Below, piece by piece: positions 35,983-43,939 of a stretch of DNA of 64,000 nt. The stretch's first letter is position 1. Every line of letters starts with the position of its first letter. Below the pieces are notes generated by a model, which was not told the DNA's origin, did no database searches, and saw only the letters and a list, made by a program, of their open reading frames with translations. The translations under genes and the position numbers were made by a program. The stretch is from a bacterium (GTDB taxonomy: Bacteria; Desulfobacterota; Binatia; HRBIN30; CADEER01). The stretch covers positions 703,001 to 767,000 of the forward strand of contig JAHBUY010000001.1 of the NCBI GenBank assembly GCA_019637795.1, in the 5' to 3' direction.

Positions 35983-38900
35983 TCAACGACGCCGGCGGAG
36001 CAGCAGCAGCACGCCGACTGCGACGCCCCACCAGCCGGCGCCACCGGACGGCGTCGGGGCGACGACGGCGCAGCCGCCGTCGCTCGGCGCCCGCCGCGTC
36101 GCGGTGGCGGTGGGCGGCGCCGTCGCGGTGGCGGCGCGCGTGCTCGTGGCGGCGGCCGTCGCCGTCGAGAGCGCCGTCGCGGTGGCGATGACGGTCGGCG
36201 TCGACGGCAGCGCGGTCGAGGTCGCGGGCACCGCCGTCGGCGTGGCCGAGACGGTCGCCGAGGGCTCGGCAACGGTCGCCGTGATCGTCGGCGAGAGGGT
36301 CAGCGTCGGCGTCGGCGTGCTCGTCGCCTCCGTCGGCGGGGCCTGGGTGAACGTCAGCGTCGGCGTCGCGGTATCGGCGGGGCTGGCGGTGTGGGTCGGG
36401 CTCGGCGTCGGCGTCGCGGTCGGTTCGTCCGTCGGCACCGCCACCGGTCCGACGCCGGCGAGGGTCGAGCGATTGCCGGCGGCGTCGCGCGCCACGACGC
36501 CGACGTACACGGTGCGCCCCGCGAGCGCGTCGCCGCGCGCCACGATCTCGCCCGGGCGGCGCGAGCCGGGATCGCTGTCGGTGACCTGCAGCGGCTCGGC
36601 CGCGGCGAAGCCGGCCTCGTCGACGATCGGCTGCGCGGCGACGCGGACGTCGAACGCGGCCGTGCCGCAGTACAGGCCGTCGCCGGGGACGCGGGCCAGC
36701 GTCAGACGGATGTGGCGGGCGTCGACGGCGGCGGCGGCGATCTCCTGCGGCCGCAGCGAGGCCGGCGGGCGAGCATCGGTCTCGGCGTTGCCGCTGCCCC
36801 ACTCGTCGTGGTGCCAGCGCCGCCACGGGATGGCGCCGCACTCGTCGCCGCTGGTGCGCCAGACGAACAGGCCGCCCTCGCGCGTCGTCGCGACCACCTC
36901 GAGGCGGCCGTCGCCGTCGAGGTCGCCGACCGCCGGCGCCTGCACCATCCAGCCGTTGGTGAACTTCGGCCAGCCCGCGGCCTCGACGCCGGCGGCATCG
37001 ACGGCGTGCACGTCGTAGACGCCGGAGCCGGCGATCGCCTCCGGTCGGCCATCGCCGGTGATGTCGGCGACCGTCGGACCGGCGAGGAACTGCAGGTCCG
37101 TGACCTGATGCGGGAACGCCGGCAGGAACTGGCGATCGCTCGGCGCGCCGCCGGCGTCGGTGATCGCCCACGCCGAGAGGTGGTTCTCGGCCGGAAACTG
37201 GCGCGCCGGGAGCTGGTTGTCGATCAGCTTCCCGAACCCGGCGGTCGGCGCCAGCAACTGGTAGCCCCCGTCGGCGCCGGCGAAACGCGCCAGGGTGACG
37301 GCGCCGAGGCCGCCGAAGCTCGGCTTGTCGGTCGCGTTGCTGGCGCCGCCGAGGCGCTCGCTCTCGAGCGTGCGGTCCTGGCCCCCCGGATGGCGGCCGA
37401 AGAACGACACGCCGTCGTGCTTGAAGAGGTACACGGGACCGATCGCCGACATGGTGCCGATCTCGAGCGTGCCGTCGCCGTCGACGTCGGCCAGCGCGGG
37501 CGGTCCGTTGCTGCCGGTGCCGACGGTGGGCAGGAGCTCGGTGGTGAGCAGCGCCGTCTTCACCGGCCAGCCGGCCATGAAGGCGTCGGGATTCCAGCCG
37601 CGGGCGATGCCGTTGGCGCCGTGCATGGCGCCGTCGGCGTGCAGCGCGTAGACGCGGGTGTTGCCGCTCTCGATCACGCCGACCGCCTGGAAGAGCTGGA
37701 TGAGCGGATTCTCGAACACCGCGTTGGGCGCCTCGACGTACTCCTCGTTGACCGCGGCGACGACGTCGAGCGCGCCGTCGCCGTCGATGTCGCCGAGCGA
37801 GGGGGGCACGATGATCTTGGTGCCGAGGGCCGCGCCGCTGCCCGGAATCAGGGTCACCTCGTTGGTCTCGGGATCGACCGCGGCGACCTTCGCCGGATCC
37901 TTCAGCAGCACCGGCCACCCGGGCACCGGCGTGCCGTCGGCGTGCCAGGCGTAGAGGTGGCGATCGTAGGCGCCGGCGACGATCTCCAGCGAGCCGTCGG
38001 CGGACCCGTCCAGGTTGCCGAGGGCGGCGCCGCCGAGCAGGGCGCGCCCGAGTCGGTTGTCGCGGTCGTGGCGATTGGTGCGATCGGGCACCAGATCCTC
38101 GGCGCCGGCGCCAAGGCGCTCGGAGCGGTAGGCGAACGAGTACTCGGGCAGCGTGCGCACCGGGAATCCCGGTCGCCGCGAGCCGTCGCGCTGCCACACG
38201 TAGAGCCGGCCCTGGAGGTCGCTGGCCACGACCTCGAGCGTGCCGTCGCGGTCGAGGTCGCCGACGCTGACGCCGCCGAGGATCGAGCTGTGCACCGGCA
38301 CGTCGATGTCGTCGGTGGCGTAGCCGGACGACTCGGCATGGATCTCGAGCGGATCGGTGTGCACCGGCCAGCCGGGCAGCTCGCTGCCGTCGGCGCGCCA
38401 GGCGTGCACGGCGCCGTTGGCGTCGCCGAGGATGATCTCCTCGTTGCCGTCGCCGTCGAGGTCGGCGGTCGCCGGCGCCGAGCCGCCGTCGGCGACGAAG
38501 TGCGGGAAGCCGGGCAGCAGGTCGGGATCGTGGTGCAGCGCCAGGGCGCGCCGATCCTCGCCGGCGTTGCCGCGGTCGTCGACGACGCGGACGCGGATGG
38601 TGACCGTGAAGCGATCGGGATCGGGGCTGCCGTCGTCGTTGAACGCCGCGCCGCGGCTGCCGTGCGGCAGGCGGGCCGCCAGGGCCGCGACGTCGATCGT
38701 CCCCAGCGCCCCGTCGAGCGCCTCGGTGAGGTCGTCGCCGGTCGCCTGGACGACGAAGTCCGCCTCCGCCGGCTGCACGCCCGGCGCCGCTTCGAGCACG
38801 TAGCGGAAGGACGCGGCGCGATTGGCGGCGACGCGGCCGCGCACGGTGAGGGTCGGCGTGCGCTCGGGATCGACGAGCGCGAACCAGTCCGGCGCCGACA

Positions 38901-40410
38901 GCGACGCCTCGGGCGGGATCTGGCCGGAAGCGACGCGCAGCACGGCGGTGTCGGCATTCAGGCGGCCGTAACCGAAGTACTGGTCGAAGCCGGCGATCGA
39001 GTGGAAGCGCTCGTTGCCGCCGACCCCGGGCACCGGCAGCGTCGTCGAGTAGTTCTGCGGCAGCGGCGGCGCGACGTCGGTGCGGGCATCGAAGTTGATG
39101 TCGTCGGCGGTCAGGGTGAGGATCTGCTTGACCTCCTCCGCCGAGAGCGGGAACGGGGCCAGCGTCCCGTCGTCGCGCGGGTACGGCGTCAGCGCGCCGC
39201 GGTCGATGGCGTTGAGCGCCGCCGACACCACCAGGCCGGCGACGCCGGAGCTGCGGCCGGTCGCCTCCGAGGAGCAGCTCGAGGACGGCACCGCGAGCGC
39301 GATGTGGGCGCCGTAGTTGGTGCAGCCGTTGAGGTACAGGTACGACTCCGGGCTCTGCTTGATGCCGCTGACGTTGGCGAACTTGGTGACCGAGTTCACC
39401 TGCACCGTGTGGTTGTACGTGGCCGGGTAGTTGTGGTGGTTCGACTCCTCGTCCGCCGCCGAGGCGATCACCACCGTGCCGCGGGCGTAGGCGTAGTCGA
39501 TCGCCTGCTGGCCGAAGCGGCTGCGGTTGAGCGTGCCGAGCGCCTCCTGGACGACGCGCGCGCCGCTGTCGACCGCGAACACGACGCCCTGCGCGAAGTG
39601 GTTCACCTCGGTGACGAAGCTGTCGCCGACCCGCACCTCGAGCAGCAGGCAGTTCGGGCAGCTTCCGGGGAAGCCGCTGCCGTTGTTCGCCTCGCTGCCG
39701 GAATCGTGCGACTCGCCGGTGCCGTGGCCGTAGCGGACCTCGTCCAGCGGGTCGTTGTCGTCCTCGAAGAAGTCCCAGCCGCTGATGTCGTCGACGTAGC
39801 CGTTGCCGTCGTCGTCGACGCCGTCGGAGAAGATGAAGATCAGATCCTCCGGATCGATGACGCCGTTGCCGTTCTGGTCGCTGACCCGGCTGTCGGCGGC
39901 GTGCACGCCGTCGGCGCGGTAGTCGGCGAGGTTGAAGACGCCGTCGCCGTTGCGATCGTAGGGATCGCGGGCGTTGGTGCTGCCCTCGGGCACCGGCAGC
40001 TCGCCGCGGTTGAGGTAGAACTTGTCGACCAGGTCGGCCTGCGGCTCGGCCCAGCGGATGCCGGAGTCGAGCACGGCGATCACCACGTCGGGACGACCGG
40101 TGGTGGTCTGCCAGGCGCGATCGATGCTGGCGCCGGTCACGCCGAACAGCTCCTGGGCGCTGGTGTCGATCTGCGGGTTGCCGGTCGGCTGGCTGCTGTA
40201 CTTCCACACGTCGCCGCCGCGGTAGTCGTCGGGCAGCACGCCGGGCGGCAGGAAGAGAAAGCTGGCCCAGTCGGTCGCCTCGATGCATCCCTGATCCCCG
40301 GGCGAGGCGCAGGGCGCCGGATTGGCCGGATACGGCATTTCGGCCAATGCCACCGGCGCGCTCAGCGCCCCCACCACCCACAGCAGCGCCGCGGCATACG
40401 TTCGCATCAT
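35983..40410 (-). CDS. giant secreted subtilase with FG-GAP repeats and C-terminal anchor
   Basis: 1475 residues. Signal peptide; then an S8 domain with Asp115 (VIAVLDSG), His229 (GHGTG) and Ser387 (GRSSGVAG). The usual HGTHVAG and GTSMAAP motifs are altered, and the oxyanion Asn appears replaced by Asp (ASAADEE). EF-hand-like loops (DRNGDGVFN, DQNGNGVID) are inserted between Asp and His. Seven FG-GAP/VCBS repeats follow (about 640-1180; e.g. ADLDGDGNEEIILGD), a beta domain, and a Thr/Pro/Ala-rich stalk (about 1320-1440). The end is a Gly/Trp-rich hydrophobic segment and RRRR, like MYXO-CTERM/GlyGly-CTERM sorting tails. Probably exported and surface-held, binding or cutting extracellular protein. 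It is convergent with glgX. Confidence 0.88.
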   Translation of the reverse strand: MMRTYAAALLWVVGALSAPVALAEMPYPANPAPCASPGDQGCIEATDWASFLFLPPGVLPDDYRGGDVWKYSSQPTGNPQIDTSAQELFGVTGASIDRAWQTTTGRPDVVIAVLDSGIRWAEPQADLVDKFYLNRGELPVPEGSTNARDPYDRNGDGVFNLADYRADGVHAADSRVSDQNGNGVIDPEDLIFIFSDGVDDDGNGYVDDISGWDFFEDDNDPLDEVRYGHGTGESHDSGSEANNGSGFPGSCPNCLLLEVRVGDSFVTEVNHFAQGVVFAVDSGARVVQEALGTLNRSRFGQQAIDYAYARGTVVIASAADEESNHHNYPATYNHTVQVNSVTKFANVSGIKQSPESYLYLNGCTNYGAHIALAVPSSSCSSEATGRSSGVAGLVVSAALNAIDRGALTPYPRDDGTLAPFPLSAEEVKQILTLTADDINFDARTDVAPPLPQNYSTTLPVPGVGGNERFHSIAGFDQYFGYGRLNADTAVLRVASGQIPPEASLSAPDWFALVDPERTPTLTVRGRVAANRAASFRYVLEAAPGVQPAEADFVVQATGDDLTEALDGALGTIDVAALAARLPHGSRGAAFNDDGSPDPDRFTVTIRVRVVDDRGNAGEDRRALALHHDPDLLPGFPHFVADGGSAPATADLDGDGNEEIILGDANGAVHAWRADGSELPGWPVHTDPLEIHAESSGYATDDIDVPVHSSILGGVSVGDLDRDGTLEVVASDLQGRLYVWQRDGSRRPGFPVRTLPEYSFAYRSERLGAGAEDLVPDRTNRHDRDNRLGRALLGGAALGNLDGSADGSLEIVAGAYDRHLYAWHADGTPVPGWPVLLKDPAKVAAVDPETNEVTLIPGSGAALGTKIIVPPSLGDIDGDGALDVVAAVNEEYVEAPNAVFENPLIQLFQAVGVIESGNTRVYALHADGAMHGANGIARGWNPDAFMAGWPVKTALLTTELLPTVGTGSNGPPALADVDGDGTLEIGTMSAIGPVYLFKHDGVSFFGRHPGGQDRTLESERLGGASNATDKPSFGGLGAVTLARFAGADGGYQLLAPTAGFGKLIDNQLPARQFPAENHLSAWAITDAGGAPSDRQFLPAFPHQVTDLQFLAGPTVADITGDGRPEAIAGSGVYDVHAVDAAGVEAAGWPKFTNGWMVQAPAVGDLDGDGRLEVVATTREGGLFVWRTSGDECGAIPWRRWHHDEWGSGNAETDARPPASLRPQEIAAAAVDARHIRLTLARVPGDGLYCGTAAFDVRVAAQPIVDEAGFAAAEPLQVTDSDPGSRRPGEIVARGDALAGRTVYVGVVARDAAGNRSTLAGVGPVAVPTDEPTATPTPSPTHTASPADTATPTLTFTQAPPTEATSTPTPTLTLSPTITATVAEPSATVSATPTAVPATSTALPSTPTVIATATALSTATAAATSTRAATATAPPTATATRRAPSDGGCAVVAPTPSGGAGWWGVAVGVLLLLRRRR

Positions 40411-40539
40411 GTTCCCCCCCGGAATGCAGCCTGTCTGCGAGCTGTATTCCCGCTCTCGCCGATGTGTCAAAGCGGCGAGACGCGCCGGGGATCGGGCGAC
40501 AGGCCGTTCGCTCCGCGCTGTCGGCGTTCCTCCCCATGG

Positions 40540-40568
40540 TTGTCCCGGGCCGACCACGCCTGCTAAGT
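40540..40568 (+). promoter_or_regulatory. candidate promoter, nearly leaderless
   Basis: TTGTCC (40540-40545), a 17-nt spacer and CTAAGT (40563-40568). ATG 40579 is 10 nt after it. Confidence 0.4.
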
Positions 40569-40578
40569 GTCTCTCCTC

Positions 40579-40992
40579 ATGGCTGCTCCCGCCCCGGTCG
40601 TCGGCAAGGACATCGAAAGCTGGTGTACCAAGTGCAAGTTGATGCTCGCCCACACCGTCGAGGCGGTGGTCGGCGGGCGCGTCACCCGCGTCCACTGCAA
40701 CACCTGCGGCGGCCAGCACGCCCATCGGGCGAAGCCGCCCGGGAGCACTGGGACGACGCGCCCCAGAGCCAAGCGCGATACCGAACCGAAGCCGCCCAAC
40801 TATGCGAATTTGCTGAAGGGGCGCGATCCATCGAAGGCGAAGAGCTACGCCACGACGCAGCGCTTCGCGGTCGGCGATCTGATCAACCACTCGGCCTTCG
40901 GCCTCGGCATGGTGACGTCCCTGCGGGACGTCAACAAGATCGAGGTGGTCTTCAGCGACGGGCCGAAGGTGCTCCTGCACCGCCGCGGCTGA
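40579..40992 (+). CDS. zinc-ribbon plus Tudor/CarD-like small protein
   Basis: 137 residues from ATG 40579 (GTG 40567 in frame). An N-terminal four-Cys zinc ribbon (WCTKCK and HCNTCGG), a basic disordered middle and a C-terminal small beta barrel (FAVGDLINHSAFGLGMVTSL then KIEVVFSDGPKVLLH). The barrel resembles the Tudor-like modules of UvrD/CarD-type proteins that touch RNA polymerase or nucleic acid. A role in transcription or DNA metabolism is therefore plausible but unproven. The gene stands alone, convergent with the YkvA gene. Confidence 0.72.
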   Translation: MAAPAPVVGKDIESWCTKCKLMLAHTVEAVVGGRVTRVHCNTCGGQHAHRAKPPGSTGTTRPRAKRDTEPKPPNYANLLKGRDPSKAKSYATTQRFAVGDLINHSAFGLGMVTSLRDVNKIEVVFSDGPKVLLHRRG

Positions 40993-41013
40993 GCCGGGCG
41001 GCGCCTCGGTCGG

Positions 41014-41526
41014 TCAGCGCCGGCTCTTGCGCTCCGGCGGGCGCCGCTTCGCGGCGGTGGCCTTGGCGCCGCGCCGCGGCGAGCCCTTCGCCGCCGGCTT
41101 GGGCGGCGGGTAGAGGTCGTCGATCGGCAGGCTCTTCCAGGCGCAGTAGCGCTCGATGCCGGGGCGGCTCATCGTGAACGCCAGCTCGAAGACGATCGCG
41201 TCGTCGGTGATGCCGATGCCGGGGATCCAATCGGGGATGACGTCGACCGGGTCGCTGAAATACAGCAGCGCCACCGAGAGGGTGGCGATGGTGTAGTAGG
41301 GGATCTGCGGGCAGCGTCCCTTGCTGTGCTCCGCGACCAGCGTCAGCGCGAAGTCGATCTGCCGCCGCATGCGCGGGTGATCGGCGCCGACGTCCTTGGC
41401 GCGTCGCCGGATCGCCGCCGCCTGCGAGAGCAACGTCTTCACGTCGCCCGGCGCCAACTGCATGCTCTTCTCGTTCAGGTAGCTGGTGAAATCGGCGGAA
41501 TTGAGCAGCGGTGTCGACTTCGGCAT
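41014..41526 (-). CDS. YkvA (DUF1232) family protein
   Basis: 170 residues. The DUF1232 hallmark YFSDPVDVIPDWIPGIGITDDAIV (positions about 95-118) lies in a short hydrophobic region. A helical N-terminal part precedes it and a very basic Lys/Arg/Pro tail follows (RRGAKATAAKRRPPERKSRR). The family occurs across bacteria and its role is not settled; membrane association is likely. It is encoded immediately downstream of bufC on the same strand (9 nt), so it may be co-transcribed with the buf operon. Confidence 0.82.
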   Translation of the reverse strand: MPKSTPLLNSADFTSYLNEKSMQLAPGDVKTLLSQAAAIRRRAKDVGADHPRMRRQIDFALTLVAEHSKGRCPQIPYYTIATLSVALLYFSDPVDVIPDWIPGIGITDDAIVFELAFTMSRPGIERYCAWKSLPIDDLYPPPKPAAKGSPRRGAKATAAKRRPPERKSRR

Positions 41527-41535
41527 GCGGCCGTT

Positions 41536-42354
41536 TCAATCCCAGGATGCCCCGGGCCAGTCAAGTCCGCAGGCGACGACGATCCCCGCCGCCAGCCATT
41601 CGCCCAGTCCGGCGATGACGGCGGCCGGATCGTCCGTTCGCTCGGCGGCGACGACCAGCGTCTCCCCGGCGAGCAGCGCCTGCAGCGCGGCGGCGCGGCC
41701 GGCGTCGATCGGCGCGCAGGCGACGCCGAACCCGACGCGGTGCACCAGCACCCGTTCGCCCACGGTGAGGTCGACGTCGATGCCACCCGGGGCGGCGTCG
41801 CGCGCTTCCCACAGGGCGCGGATCGGCCAGCGCGAGGCGCGCACGGCCACCGACGGCTGGAAGCGGATGCGACCGCCGAGGACGGCCTCGGGGGTCAGCG
41901 CGGCCAGCGCCGACGGCGTCAGCGGCGGCTCCTCGGGCGCGTGAAAGGCGCGCGCCACCGCCCATTCGAGCGCCGCGAGGTCGGGCAGGAACGGCAGCTC
42001 GGCGGCGAGCCGATCGTCGCGCAACATGGCGCTCAGCTCGGCGCCGGCGTCGTTCAGATTGTACGACGGCAGCCGCGCCGCGCCGAGGTAGCGATGGACG
42101 AGCGCGTGGAAGCGCGCCGGCCCGATCAGCCGCGCGATGGCGGGGAACTGCTCGCGCAGCGCGTCCTGCAGACGCGCCGGGTAGCCGTCGACGTACACCG
42201 CCACCCGTTCGCGCGGCGCGACGCCGGGCGGCACCGCGAGCCAGCGCCCGAGCGCCGCGCCGGGCACGGCCTCGCCGCCGCGGATCTGCGCCGCCATGGC
42301 GCGCTGCAGCTCACGCAGCGAGGGGGCGTGGCGATGGATGCCGTGCAGGCTCAT
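41536..42354 (-). CDS. bufC: bufferin partner protein BufC (DUF2063)
   Basis: 272 residues. The DUF2063 N-terminal domain (LRELQRAMAAQIRGG, VYVDGYPARLQDALREQFPA, RYLGAARLPSYNLNDAGAEL) is followed by a beta-rich C-terminal half. In HvfB/HvfC and BufB/BufC systems this protein partners the DUF692 iron oxygenase and probably presents the leader peptide. The gene overlaps bufB by 44 nt, which indicates tight coupling. ATG 42354 is chosen from family start similarity; an upstream in-frame start would lengthen the overlap. Confidence 0.88.
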   Translation of the reverse strand: MSLHGIHRHAPSLRELQRAMAAQIRGGEAVPGAALGRWLAVPPGVAPRERVAVYVDGYPARLQDALREQFPAIARLIGPARFHALVHRYLGAARLPSYNLNDAGAELSAMLRDDRLAAELPFLPDLAALEWAVARAFHAPEEPPLTPSALAALTPEAVLGGRIRFQPSVAVRASRWPIRALWEARDAAPGGIDVDLTVGERVLVHRVGFGVACAPIDAGRAAALQALLAGETLVVAAERTDDPAAVIAGLGEWLAAGIVVACGLDWPGASWD

Positions 42355-43171
42355 GCGGTGTCTCGCGCCGGGCGCGTTCCGCCTCGGCGTGCAGCCGCGC
42401 GAAGGGCGGCAGGTTGGCATCCCACTCGATCAGCGTCGCGGGCGCGCCCAGGCGATCGCAGGCGAAGCGGTAGAGGGCCCACACGTCCTCGTGCACCGGC
42501 GCGTCGTGGGTGTCGAACAGGAAGCGGCCGCGATGACTGAAGCCGGCGAGGTGGACGTAGGCGACGCGCGCGGCGGGGATGGCGGCCACGTAGGCGGACG
42601 CATCGAAGCCGAGGTTGCGGGCGCTGACGTGGACGTTGTTGACGTCGAGCAGGATGCCACAGTCGGCCTCCGCGGCGAGCGCCGCGAGGAACTCCCACTC
42701 CGGCATCGTCGAGTGGCGGAAGCCGAGGTAGGTGGACGGGTTCTCGAGCGCGATGCGGCGGCCGAGCGCCTCCTGCACCCGGCCGACCCGCGCCGCCACG
42801 TGGTGCAGCACCTCTTCGGTGTAGGGGAGCGGCAGGAGGTCGTGCAGGGGGCGGCCGTCGACGCCGGTCCAGCACAGGTGATCGCTGACGACCGCCGGGG
42901 CGATGCGGTCGACGAGCCCGCGCAGGCGGCGCAGGTAGGCGCGGTCGAGCGGGTCGCTGCCGCCGAGCGACAGGGCGACGCCGTGCAGCGCGACCGGGTA
43001 GTCGCGGCGCACCGCCTCGAGCGCGTGCAGCGGCCGGCCACCGGTGTCGAGGTAGTTCTCGGTCAGGGCCTCGAACCAGTCGACCGGCGGCCGCTCCGTC
43101 AGCACGTGGTCGTAGTGCTCCGCGCGCAGGCCGACGCCGTAGCCGAGTCGGGGCCAGTCGAGCGACGACAT
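42311..43171 (-). CDS. bufB: bufferin-modifying iron enzyme BufB (DUF692)
   Basis: 286 residues, TIM-barrel DUF692 (MbnB/HvfB-like) multinuclear iron oxygenase that converts cysteines of the precursor to thiooxazole-type heterocycles. Visible landmarks: GYGVGLRAEHYDHVL, WFEALTENYLDTGG, VALHGVALSLGG, SDHLCWTGVDG, IALENPSTYLGF, ILLDVNNVHVSARN, YVHLAGFSHRG, DTHDAPVHEDVW and LIEWDANLPPF. The metal-binding His/Glu/Asp/Asn set is intact. It lies between bufA and bufC in the usual order. Function is known for the family; the link to this precursor is by position. Confidence 0.93.
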   Translation of the reverse strand: MSSLDWPRLGYGVGLRAEHYDHVLTERPPVDWFEALTENYLDTGGRPLHALEAVRRDYPVALHGVALSLGGSDPLDRAYLRRLRGLVDRIAPAVVSDHLCWTGVDGRPLHDLLPLPYTEEVLHHVAARVGRVQEALGRRIALENPSTYLGFRHSTMPEWEFLAALAAEADCGILLDVNNVHVSARNLGFDASAYVAAIPAARVAYVHLAGFSHRGRFLFDTHDAPVHEDVWALYRFACDRLGAPATLIEWDANLPPFARLHAEAERARRETPHEPARHPSPRPLAA

Positions 43172-43203
43172 GCGCGCGGTCCTTTCCTCCTCCTCGCCTG
43201 CGC

Positions 43204-43482
43204 TCACTTCGGCGGTGCGTTCTCGGTGAGGCGGCCGCCTTCCATCTTCAGGCAGGCGTCCTTGCTGTCGGTCTCGACGAAGCCCTGCCCCTTGCAGGCG
43301 TTCTTGCCGGCGCAGCCGTGGCCGGCGCCGGCGCAGCCGCCCTGGCCCTTGCACGCGTTGGCGCCGTAACACTTCACCTTGTCGGCCGCCTGGGCGCCGG
43401 TGACGGTGGTGGCGGCGAACGCGCCGACCGTCAGCAGGCCGGTAACCGCCGCCAGCAGCAGGGTGTTGGTCTTCTGAGCCAT
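43204..43482 (-). CDS. bufA: bufferin precursor BufA (Cys-rich, copper-binding RiPP)
   Basis: 92 residues. Signal peptide (LLLAAVTGLLTVGAFAATTV ... AQA), then a Gly/Lys/Cys core with six Cys: C38, C44, C50, C57, C63 and C77. Two NACKGQG units (42-48 and 61-67) show internal duplication. This matches the bufferin precursors that travel through Sec, are modified on core cysteines by DUF692 enzymes and bind copper. A GAGGAGA ribosome site precedes ATG 43482. The gene is followed 32 nt later by bufB. No obvious copper-regulator site was found upstream; a large repeat array begins about 80 nt before the start. Confidence 0.87.
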   Translation of the reverse strand: MAQKTNTLLLAAVTGLLTVGAFAATTVTGAQAADKVKCYGANACKGQGGCAGAGHGCAGKNACKGQGFVETDSKDACLKMEGGRLTENAPPK

Positions 43483-43939
43483 GTCTCTTCTCTCCTCTCG
43501 GTTTGTGTCCGGCACCACGCCGGATTCGCGAGGTGAGATGCGTCGGGCCGGCGGCGGTTTCAGGGCCACAGACGAACACGGACCCCGGCGCTCCCGCCCT
43601 TCCGGGAACACAGATGAACACGGACCCCGCCGCTCCACCCCGCCGGGGAACACGAATGAACACAGACCCCGCCGCTCCACCCCGCCGGGAACACAGATGG
43701 ACACAGTCCCCGCCGCTCCACCCCGCCGGGGAACACGAATGAACACAGACCCCACCGCTCCACCCCGCCGGGAACACGAAACCCTCCTTGGCGGGGAGAG
43801 GGGCGGCTTCGCGTTCATCGGAGGGTGGCGGTGTGGGGTCCGTGTTCATCTGTGTTCCCCGGAAGGGCGGCGAGGTGGGCCGTGTTCATCAATCTCATCA
43901 TGCTGGACACGCGCGGCGCGGCCGTGCATCCCAGCGGCG
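43483..43939. other. 457-nt divergent gap filled by repeat array
   Basis: No gene is supported; frames running through the array are products of the repeat. The first 80 nt (43483-43560) should carry the buf promoter, but no good -35/-10 pair is visible. From 43561 to 43889 the gap is a tandem and inverted repeat. Confidence 0.7.
43561..43889. repeat. 41/42-nt tandem array with inverted copy
   Basis: Units begin GAACAC at 43606, 43648, 43689, 43731 and 43772, giving alternating periods of 42, 41, 42 and 41; a more degenerate unit precedes at about 43565. Two unit types alternate (ACAGATG- and ACGAATG-type), so the real period is an 83-nt dimer (43606-43688, 43689-43771). An inverted copy, GTGTTCATCTGTGTTCCCC, lies at 43842-43860 with another GTGTTCAT at 43882, so the transcript could fold into long hairpins. 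Confidence 0.85.

Noticed and set aside
43561..43889. CRISPR-like regular spacing of repeats
   Set aside because: Units are contiguous 41/42-nt copies with no unique spacers, plus an inverted copy; no cas genes nearby.
43481..43939. Possible N-terminal extension of the debranching enzyme through the repeat array
   Set aside because: The added residues are just the repeat translated (RRGTRMNTDP-like units), with no family match; ATG 43940 begins the conserved domain.
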